The position numbers were made by a program, and so were the translations under genes. Of a DNA stretch of 14,834 bases, positions 9,675-14,834 are shown one piece after another (position 1 is the first letter of the stretch; each line of letters begins with the position of its first letter). The stretch is from NCBI GenBank assembly GCA_019308645.1, contig JAFDHR010000020.1, positions 1-14,834 on the forward strand, written 5' to 3'. The DNA comes from Deltaproteobacteria bacterium. GTDB taxonomy: Bacteria > Desulfobacterota > DSM-4660 > Desulfatiglandales > B25-G16. The notes under the pieces were generated by a model. The model did not search any database. It was not told where the DNA came from and saw nothing but the letters and a program-made list of their open reading frames with translations.

Positions 9675-11060
9675 TTATTTACCAATACAAAATTTACTAA
9701 AAATGTTGTCTAATATCTCTTCTGTTGTTTTATTTCCCGTTATTTCATCTAAAGCATTTTTCGCCCACAAAAGATCCGCTGCTACTATTTCCAACGGAAA
9801 ACCATCTATTAAATTTTTAGATGCCTTTTCTAAAAACATAGAGGCGTTAGTTAATGTAGTTTTATGTCTTATGTTAGGAACAATAGGCGCCGAATAAACA
9901 TCGATATTCCTATTAACAATCTTATTAAAGATTACTTTATTTAGCGTTTCAAATCCTTCCCCTGTGAGGGCAGAAATAGCAACCGTGGGAAGGGTTTGAA
10001 ATACAGCATTGATCTTTTTGTCACTTAGTTTCGCGGGAAGATCAATTTTGTTTATAATAGCTATAGTGGCACTTTTATCGACTTTTCGCAAAAGAGTAAA
10101 GTCGTATTGATTTAAAGGTCTGCTTCGGTCGATCACCAAAAGAGTTAGATCAGCCAGCCCAAGTTGAGTGTTTGTTAAATTTACACCCTTTCTTTCAATC
10201 TCTCCTCTAATCTTTCGCATACCGGCTGTATCTACCAGTTTTAAAGGAAGCCCTTCAATAGTAATAGTATATTCGAGAATATCACGCGTTGTTCCTGGTA
10301 TTGGAGTAACGATTGCCCTGTCCTCCTGTAAAAACCTATTTAAAATGCTCGATTTACCGACATTGACCCGTCCGGCTATAACTACGGCAGTACCCTCATG
10401 CCAGATCTTTCTTTGCGTGTAGGCTGCTATGAGCTTTTTAATAGGCTGTATAACATTTTCGTTTAGATGATCTACTGTGTGTGATTTTGTTACTTCAGAA
10501 GATTCTTCATTAGAAAAATCTATTAAAGACTCTATGTCTGCAAGGATTTCGATGAGCACCTGCCTAATTTCATTAATTTTTGTTTTTAATGCTCCAATAA
10601 GCTGGCCGGTTGCCAACCTCATTGACATATCACCTTTCGCATTTATTAAGTCTATAATCGCTTCGGCCTGGGTTAAATCGAGCCTCCCGTTCAGGAAGGC
10701 CCTGAGGGTGAATTCACCAGGTTTGGCCAGTCTGGCGCCTGTTTGAAGAATTATCTGGAGTATATATGACAGGATTGCGTAGCCACTGTGAGAATTAATT
10801 TCGGCCACGTCTTCTCGGGTATAAGAGAAGGGGGCGTGCATTACGGAAAGCAGAACTTCGTCGACAGGAAGGTTTGATTTCGGGTCGATAATATGGCCTA
10901 AGTAAAGACGAAAGCTATCAAATGATTTAATGGGGGACTTTGATCGAAAAATTTTCCGTGCGATGTTTTCAGCATTATACCCACTAATCCTAATTATTCC
11001 TATACCGCCTACCCCTATTGGAGTAGCTATAGCAGCAATGGTCTCCTCTTTATAATCCAT
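9675..11060 (-). CDS. mnmE: tRNA modification GTPase MnmE
   Basis: MnmE works with MnmG to install 5-carboxymethylaminomethyl-type groups on the wobble uridine of certain tRNAs. The 461-residue protein has the N-terminal folate-binding domain (about 1-120), a helical domain, and an inserted G domain: G1 GRVNVGKSS (230-238), the PGTTRD loop (255-260), G3 DTAG (277-280), G4 NKID (337-340) and SAL (363-365). It ends in CIGK, with the family's C-terminal cysteine (C458). The N-terminal motif that usually reads HGG is HSG here (91-93). The start at 11060 has no strong Shine-Dalgarno; the gene follows jag by 21 bp and is probably translated from the yidC-jag-mnmE message. MnmG, its partner, is not in the window. 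Confidence 0.98.
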   Translation of the reverse strand: MDYKEETIAAIATPIGVGGIGIIRISGYNAENIARKIFRSKSPIKSFDSFRLYLGHIIDPKSNLPVDEVLLSVMHAPFSYTREDVAEINSHSGYAILSYILQIILQTGARLAKPGEFTLRAFLNGRLDLTQAEAIIDLINAKGDMSMRLATGQLIGALKTKINEIRQVLIEILADIESLIDFSNEESSEVTKSHTVDHLNENVIQPIKKLIAAYTQRKIWHEGTAVVIAGRVNVGKSSILNRFLQEDRAIVTPIPGTTRDILEYTITIEGLPLKLVDTAGMRKIRGEIERKGVNLTNTQLGLADLTLLVIDRSRPLNQYDFTLLRKVDKSATIAIINKIDLPAKLSDKKINAVFQTLPTVAISALTGEGFETLNKVIFNKIVNRNIDVYSAPIVPNIRHKTTLTNASMFLEKASKNLIDGFPLEIVAADLLWAKNALDEITGNKTTEEILDNIFSKFCIGK

Positions 11061-11081
11061 AATAGAAGAAGCAACTCGGGA

Positions 11082-11732
11082 CTAATCATTTTGGTTTTTA
11101 TCGATCTTCTTTTTGTTTGGAATAATAAACACACTCTTAAAGAAACCTTCACCATTACTTTTTGTTTGGAGCTGGTAATCTCCTTTAAGGGCAAGATGAA
11201 CTATTCTTCTGTCGTGTGGGCTTATTGGGTCTATCGTGACAGTTTTTCTTGTCTTTTTCGCTTTTTCGCCCATTCTAAATGCCAGTCTCTCTAAGAATTC
11301 CTCTCTTCTTTGCCTGTAATTCTCCGCATCAACAATTACCCTTACCTTTTTTTCAGATGCCTTATTTACTGCCTTATTGATGATAAACTCCAATGCCTCT
11401 AAGGTCTTACCCTTAGGTCCTATTAGGATCCCAGGGTTATTCCCTTCTATATTTAAAACGATATCATCAGCTTTTTTCCTTGCAGATATCTTTGTATCTG
11501 GGGATATTAATGAAATTATTTTTGTGAGTATTTCTTGGGCAAGCGCTGTACTATTATCCCCCTTTGGCGTTGCCCTGATTTTAGCTTTCTTATTGCCTGC
11601 TAAACCAAAAATTCCAACAGATCTGGTTTCCAATACCTCTATATCAAGCTCCTCCTCGCTTAAATTAAAATGTTTACAGGCCTTTTCAATAGCCTCTTGC
11701 GTTGTTTTGGCTTCTATTTCTGTAGACGACAT
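11082..11732 (-). CDS. jag: RNA-binding protein Jag/KhpB (Jag-N, KH and R3H domains)
   Basis: The 216-residue protein has the three-part Jag/KhpB layout: an N-terminal Jag-N domain (about 1-50, with GIFGLAG at 40-46), a KH domain with the GxxG loop in IGPKGKT (104-110), and a C-terminal R3H domain with the RxxxH signature in DRRIVH (174-179). Jag/KhpB binds RNA and in some Gram-positives affects cell elongation; in this lineage its role is not established. It sits between yidC (17 bp upstream) and mnmE (21 bp downstream), the conserved order in many phyla. AGGAGG lies 8 bases before the ATG, so the start is secure. The tail after the R3H domain is short and lysine-rich. Confidence 0.95.
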   Translation of the reverse strand: MSSTEIEAKTTQEAIEKACKHFNLSEEELDIEVLETRSVGIFGLAGNKKAKIRATPKGDNSTALAQEILTKIISLISPDTKISARKKADDIVLNIEGNNPGILIGPKGKTLEALEFIINKAVNKASEKKVRVIVDAENYRQRREEFLERLAFRMGEKAKKTRKTVTIDPISPHDRRIVHLALKGDYQLQTKSNGEGFFKSVFIIPNKKKIDKNQND

Positions 11733-11749
11733 AAAATTTCCTCCTAAAA

Positions 11750-13390
11750 TTAGCCCACTTGTTTATTAATCCTATATTGTTGAGCTATTGATAGTACATT
11801 GTTTACTAACCAATAAAGCACTAAACCAGAGGGAAAATTAATAAACAAGAATGTAAATACGATTGGCAGAAGCATCATCATCTTGGCCTGAGCAGGATCT
11901 CCTGGAGTCGGTGTCATCTTTTGCTGGAGAAACATGGATGCTCCCATTATTAGGGTTAACACAGGTATACCATAAGGGGGAGTCATAAAAGGAATTTGGA
12001 AGGGAAAAGAGAAAAGCCTGTCAGGTGCAGAGAGATCTTTAATCCATAGAACAAAAGGAGCATGTCTTAGCTCTATTGAGTTCGGTAAGACTCGAAAAAG
12101 GGCGAAAAAAACGGGAATCTGGACTATCATGGGCAAACAACCTCCCATGGGATTAATTTTGTAAGTTTTGTAAAGACCCATAAGTTGTTTCTGCATTTCT
12201 TGCTTATTGCCTTTATATTTCTCTCGTATTTTGGCCATCATAGGTTGAAGTTTCCTCATTTCCTTCATGGATTGATAACTTTTGTGTGTGAGAGGCCAAA
12301 ACAGTATCTTGATAATAATAGTAAGCAATATGATTGAAATGCCATAATTACCTAAGTATTTGTTGAAAAACCTGAGAGTAACCAATAGGGGTTTTGCAAT
12401 AATATCAAACCATCCAAAGTTGATAGCCTTTTCTAGTTTTTTGTTCAGAGCCTTTAGAATATCGAGATCCCTGGGGCCAAGATAAAGGGTAAAGCTCTCT
12501 GTTGCCTTCTGGTGCTGCCTGAGTTTCAGCGAGGGAGTTATGTAAGTTATTCTGACCTCACCATCGGGAAGGGTTGTGCCTTTTACTGTTGCTTCCTTGT
12601 CTTCCTCACTGATTATTGCGGTCATAAAATACGCTTCTTCATAGGCAATCCAGGATATCTGGCCAGAAAATAGCTTATCCTTTAATTTTTTGACCTTAAC
12701 CTCTTCTAGTTTGTTGCCAACAAGAAAGGCCATACCCTCAAACGCATAATAGCTCTTCTTGGTCTGTTGGGGGAAATGGGCCAGGTTTAATAAAAGACTA
12801 TCATCAATTATGTATTCAGATCTATTATCAATTATTACTGACAGGTCAATCTTGTAACTATCAGAATAAAAAACAAACCTTGTTGTTATCCCTATTCCCT
12901 GAGGTGATTCCCACTCATAAATCAATTCCTGTGGCTGACCACCTGTTCTGATAGAAATACTCTGGCGATTTACCTTATAAGCAGCCCAGTTAGCGTTGGG
13001 TATGCTTTGTCCAGAGAATCCAAGATTAAAGCCATATCCATCTTTATTTTTAACGTGAATTAATTCTTTTAAGGGAGCGCCTTTTTCGAGCTTGGACAGG
13101 TAATTACTTAATTTAAAGCTCTTAATGAGAGGACCAGACCCAGAAAAAATAGCCGTATAAAGGTCTGTTTTGACCGTGATATCTCCGGCGTCTCTTTCCG
13201 TCTCTAACATAAGATCCCGCTTTGGGCCTGCGGGCAATGGTCTGTCTTCCAAAGCGGGTTGAGATTGCTCTTTTTTGGGTATCGACTGTTTCTCAGTTGA
13301 TTTATCTGTTGGCTTTGGGCCAAATAAAACGGACCATAAAAGGAAGACAAGGAATGACAGGCCTAAAGCCAACAAAGTTCTTTTATCCAT
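11750..13390 (-). CDS. yidC: Membrane protein insertase YidC (Gram-negative type)
   Basis: YidC inserts proteins into the inner membrane alone or with the Sec translocon. The 546 residues begin with a signal-anchor segment (about 5-24), followed by a charged linker and a large periplasmic domain (about 65-310), which marks the Gram-negative form. The conserved core then has membrane segments near 349-366, 420-437, 474-489 and 505-533. Family landmarks include INPMGGCLPM (412-421), the AP-WI-DLSAPD region (444-457) and FPSGLVLYW (519-527). The positive residue in the hydrophilic groove, Arg366 in E. coli, is Lys361 here, keeping the charge. AGGA lies about nine bases upstream of the ATG. yidC is normally next to yidD, but here 584 bp of repeats separate them, so yidC-jag-mnmE may need its own promoter. 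Confidence 0.97.
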   Translation of the reverse strand: MDKRTLLALGLSFLVFLLWSVLFGPKPTDKSTEKQSIPKKEQSQPALEDRPLPAGPKRDLMLETERDAGDITVKTDLYTAIFSGSGPLIKSFKLSNYLSKLEKGAPLKELIHVKNKDGYGFNLGFSGQSIPNANWAAYKVNRQSISIRTGGQPQELIYEWESPQGIGITTRFVFYSDSYKIDLSVIIDNRSEYIIDDSLLLNLAHFPQQTKKSYYAFEGMAFLVGNKLEEVKVKKLKDKLFSGQISWIAYEEAYFMTAIISEEDKEATVKGTTLPDGEVRITYITPSLKLRQHQKATESFTLYLGPRDLDILKALNKKLEKAINFGWFDIIAKPLLVTLRFFNKYLGNYGISIILLTIIIKILFWPLTHKSYQSMKEMRKLQPMMAKIREKYKGNKQEMQKQLMGLYKTYKINPMGGCLPMIVQIPVFFALFRVLPNSIELRHAPFVLWIKDLSAPDRLFSFPFQIPFMTPPYGIPVLTLIMGASMFLQQKMTPTPGDPAQAKMMMLLPIVFTFLFINFPSGLVLYWLVNNVLSIAQQYRINKQVG

Positions 13391-13517
13391 AAATAAATTC
13401 CTAATTTAAAACAAAGTGTAATTGCTCAAAATCTTGTGGAAATTTACTGCTTTTTTAGGGCATGGGTATCTTTTTTTGCTTATGCCCTTAAATATAACTT
13501 AAGCTTAGTTGTCGTTT

Positions 13518-13533
13518 TCCCGACATGTCGGGA
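13518..13533. repeat. Perfect 16-bp palindrome
   Basis: TCCCGACATGTCGGGA reads the same on both strands, with no spacer. It could be a protein binding site or part of the REP-like structure. It lies inside the element between yidD and yidC. Confidence 0.6.
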
Positions 13534-13561
13534 GATAATATAGACGGAGCATATGATTCTA

Positions 13562-13660
13562 AGGCCAAGTTGCCCTTCGGCCTCGAGCGACTCGACATGA
13601 GCCTTTCGGCCCCGAGCTCAAGGCCGAACGGCTCTCGACAGGCTCAGGGCCGAGAGGCTA
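13562..13660. repeat. GC-rich block of short palindromic units
   Basis: This roughly 100-bp stretch is far more GC-rich than its surroundings and consists of interleaved GGCC, CTCGA, GAGC and TCGACAGGCTCAGG-type units. AGGCC/GGCCT and GGCTC/GAGCC pairs can fold in several ways. The CGACAGGCTCAGG unit resembles a palindromic repeat widespread in bacterial intergenic DNA. No gene is present. Confidence 0.5.
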
Positions 13661-13974
13661 TTACCCAATTTTGAAATGACATGGCAAGGCACCCTATTAA
13701 GAAGGGCATAACAAAAAAAGACACCCATGCCCTTCCTTAAATTATTGAGCAGACACACAAAGTGAATTATAATAACTAATGTTAAAATTATCAACCTGTG
13801 CCGCTTGATTGACAAATAAAACGCTAAACAATGTTATCGAAACTCAAAAGCGCTATTAAACAGAAGTTTACCCTGTTAGAATGTGTCTGGATGGGGATGC
13901 TTTCGGGAGATATGCATAAAGGAGATTTGTCCTTCACACGGGGCACAAAGTTCCACCTATAATTCTAACTGGGC

Positions 13975-14205
13975 TTACTTGAGAGGATCATAGCCCCCCG
14001 GATGAAAGGGGTGGCATTTAAGGATCCTGATTAAAGCGAGGAACCCTCCTTTTATTATACCGTATTTATCAATGGCAAGGGAGGCGTAGGTAGAACAGGT
14101 AGGCATAAAGCGGCAAGAGGATGGCATAAACGGTGATACTAATACCTGATAAAGTTTAATTAATGAAACTATGTAAGCTCGAGGCTTAAAAGAAAGGACC
14201 ATCAT
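13975..14205 (-). CDS. yidD: Membrane protein insertion efficiency factor YidD
   Basis: YidD is a small inner-face membrane-associated protein reported to help YidC-dependent insertion. The 76-residue protein has the characteristic core: an amphipathic N-terminal helix with [12 protein letters not shown] (15-26), [12 protein letters not shown] (30-41) with its paired cysteines, and a C-terminal [11 protein letters not shown] (64-74). Length and motifs are typical. The first ATG at 14205 overlaps the end of rnpA by 20 bp in another frame and there is no good Shine-Dalgarno, so translation is likely coupled to rnpA termination; the next ATG (14202) is an alternative start. Downstream, the usual close link to yidC is broken by a repeat-filled gap. 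Confidence 0.95.
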   Translation of the reverse strand: MMVLSFKPRAYIVSLIKLYQVLVSPFMPSSCRFMPTCSTYASLAIDKYGIIKGGFLALIRILKCHPFHPGGYDPLK

Positions 14206-14539
14206 TTTTTAGCAGTAAGTTTCCTAACTCCTCTTGTACCTTAAAAAAGTCGAACGCATTATTTCCTATTAAAGCAGTAATTATAAGATCGTATCCTTTT
14301 GGAATCTGTTGTTTGTTTAGCCTAAAGAATTCTCTTATCAATCGCTTAATCCTGTTTCTTTTTACTGAATTTCCAAACCTTTTGCTGACCGTTATACCTA
14401 ATCTGGTAATATCCCCCCTATTTTCTTTTATAATAACAACAAAATTTTTTGTATAATAGCGTTTCCCATGAAGCTTTAAAGAAATGAACTCCTCCTTTTT
14501 TAATATTCGCTCCTCTCGTTTAAAAGAAAATAATCCCAT
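14186..14539 (-). CDS. rnpA: Ribonuclease P protein component
   Basis: RnpA is the basic protein that assists the RNase P RNA in removing the 5' leader of tRNA precursors. The 117-residue protein is of normal size, begins [18 protein letters not shown] in the usual style (FxR..R-xxK), and contains the RNR signature within [16 protein letters not shown] (58-73), which binds RNA. An in-frame TAG a few codons upstream leaves ATG 14539 as the only sensible start; the ribosome binding site is weak. It lies 66 bp after rpmH and overlaps yidD by 20 bp, the standard rpmH-rnpA-yidD arrangement. Confidence 0.97.
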   Translation of the reverse strand: MGLFSFKREERILKKEEFISLKLHGKRYYTKNFVVIIKENRGDITRLGITVSKRFGNSVKRNRIKRLIREFFRLNKQQIPKGYDLIITALIGNNAFDFFKVQEELGNLLLKNDGPFF

Positions 14540-14605
14540 CTTAAAAGCTTGTCGCTACGATATGGGCAAAGCCTAACCCTTATAAAATACTGCTACGCAT
14601 GATAG

Positions 14606-14740
14606 TCACACAGATAGTCTTTTTCGGCCTTTTGCCCTCCTTCTCTTTATCACATTTCTGCCACCTTTACTGCTCATTCTGGCTCGAAAACCGTGCGTAC
14701 GAGATCTCTTTATGTTGCTTGGCTGAAATGTTCGTTTCAT
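14606..14740 (-). CDS. rpmH: Large ribosomal subunit protein bL34
   Basis: This short gene encodes a 44-residue, very basic protein that reads MKRTFQPSN at its start, then RTHGFRARM (14-22) and [18 protein letters not shown] at its end. These are the hallmarks of ribosomal protein L34, which sits in the 50S subunit. ATG is at 14740 and TGA at 14606. Relative to the usual [22 protein letters not shown] pattern, the segment after PSN reads IKRSRTHG. The ribosome binding site is weak (GAAGA-like). It is the first gene of the rpmH-rnpA-yidD unit and has a recognisable promoter region upstream. Confidence 0.98.
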   Translation of the reverse strand: MKRTFQPSNIKRSRTHGFRARMSSKGGRNVIKRRRAKGRKRLSV

Positions 14741-14765
14741 AAATTAATGTGTCTTCATTAAAAAA

Positions 14766-14795
14766 TTGATCACTTTAATAATCATAGGTGATCTA
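14766..14795. promoter_or_regulatory. Inverted repeat overlapping the rpmH promoter
   Basis: TTGATCAC (14766-14773) and GTGATCTA (14788-14795) are inverted arms matching at 7 of 8 positions around a 14-base spacer that covers the proposed -10 box. Each arm contains GATC. The position suggests an operator or methylation-sensitive site, but no regulator is identified. Confidence 0.4.
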
Positions 14796-14804
14796 AGTTG
14801 TCAA
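14775..14804 (-). promoter_or_regulatory. Probable sigma-70 promoter of rpmH
   Basis: On the minus strand a perfect -35 box TTGACA (14804-14799) is followed after 18 bases by TATTAA (14780-14775), a 4/6 match to the -10 box. Transcription would start near 14768, about 28 bases before the rpmH ATG. The -10 assignment is less certain than the -35. Confidence 0.55.
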
Positions 14805-14834
14805 GATAAAAGAGACATGTAATATTTTATATTT

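Larger units (their letters stand above)
13457..13734. repeat. Long inverted pair inside the yidC-upstream element
   Basis: The arm at 13457-13489 and the arm at 13702-13734 are inverted copies differing by one substitution and one single-base gap over about 33 bases. Each arm is itself a small hairpin, with AGGGCAT and ATGCCCT closing a T-rich (or A-rich) loop. Transcripts reading from yidD toward yidC would therefore contain two local hairpins or one large cruciform. Confidence 0.7.
13418..13756. repeat. Dispersed two-ended repeat, long copy between yidD and yidC
   Basis: The left end (13418-13459) matches the sequence upstream of gyrA at 40 of 42 positions and the right end TTATTGAGCAGACAC (13742-13756) matches at 13 of 15, so the ends define a 339-bp element. 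The core contains a long inverted pair, a perfect 16-bp palindrome and a GC-rich block. The core has no counterpart near gyrA, where the ends are nearly adjacent. This accounts for most of the unusual gap between yidD and yidC. The remaining 13757-13974 shows nothing I can name. Confidence 0.7.

Noticed and set aside
13457..13756. Riboswitch or T-box leader for yidC
   Set aside because: The structure is explained by simple inverted repeats; no conserved aptamer or T-box sequence was recognised.
13618..13815. 65-codon minus-strand reading frame with a hydrophobic stretch
   Set aside because: It is made of the repeat arm, the right repeat end and the GC-rich palindromic block, has no good ribosome site, and its translated sequence has no recognisable family features.

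Overview
The window reads as chromosomal backbone from an AT-rich, Gram-negative-type bacterium. Three things support this: YidC is the long form with a large periplasmic domain, GyrB carries the roughly 170-residue insert common in Gram-negative lineages, and housekeeping genes dominate. The anaerobic flavour is an inference from one gene, an acyl-CoA dehydrogenase with the residue signature of non-decarboxylating glutaryl-CoA dehydrogenases. I cannot name the phylum. Desulfobacterota, Nitrospirota or a similar lineage would fit.

Layout, left to right: the 3' end of a plus-strand class II aminoacyl-tRNA-synthetase-like gene (1-467) converges on a long run of minus-strand genes. Read in the minus direction, from the right edge, these are rpmH, rnpA and yidD, then a 584-bp repeat-filled gap, then yidC, jag/khpB and mnmE, then a 511-bp gap with degenerate repeats, then an acyl-CoA dehydrogenase, a 263-bp AT-rich gap, dnaN, gyrB, a 320-bp repeat-filled gap, gyrA and gpsA.

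These are the two halves of a classic origin neighbourhood (rpmH-rnpA-yidD-yidC-jag-mnmE and dnaN-gyrB-gyrA), but here they sit on one strand in tandem. The window lacks dnaA and recF, and a catabolic gene lies between the two clusters. The first cluster supplies ribosomal protein L34, the protein subunit of RNase P, membrane-protein insertion, an RNA-binding protein and tRNA wobble modification. The second supplies the sliding clamp and DNA gyrase. gpsA supplies glycerol-3-phosphate for phospholipid synthesis.

The most unusual content is non-coding. A 42-bp sequence (40/42 identical) lies just upstream of both gyrA and yidC, in the same orientation to each gene, and is paired with a shared opposite end. 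The two copies enclose very different cores (66 bp and 339 bp in total), which suggests a MITE-like or REP-like family. A second inverted-repeat element abuts the gyrB stop codon and forms a terminator-like hairpin. No CRISPR array, tRNA, rRNA, integrase or transposase gene was seen. I found no clearly novel protein system.
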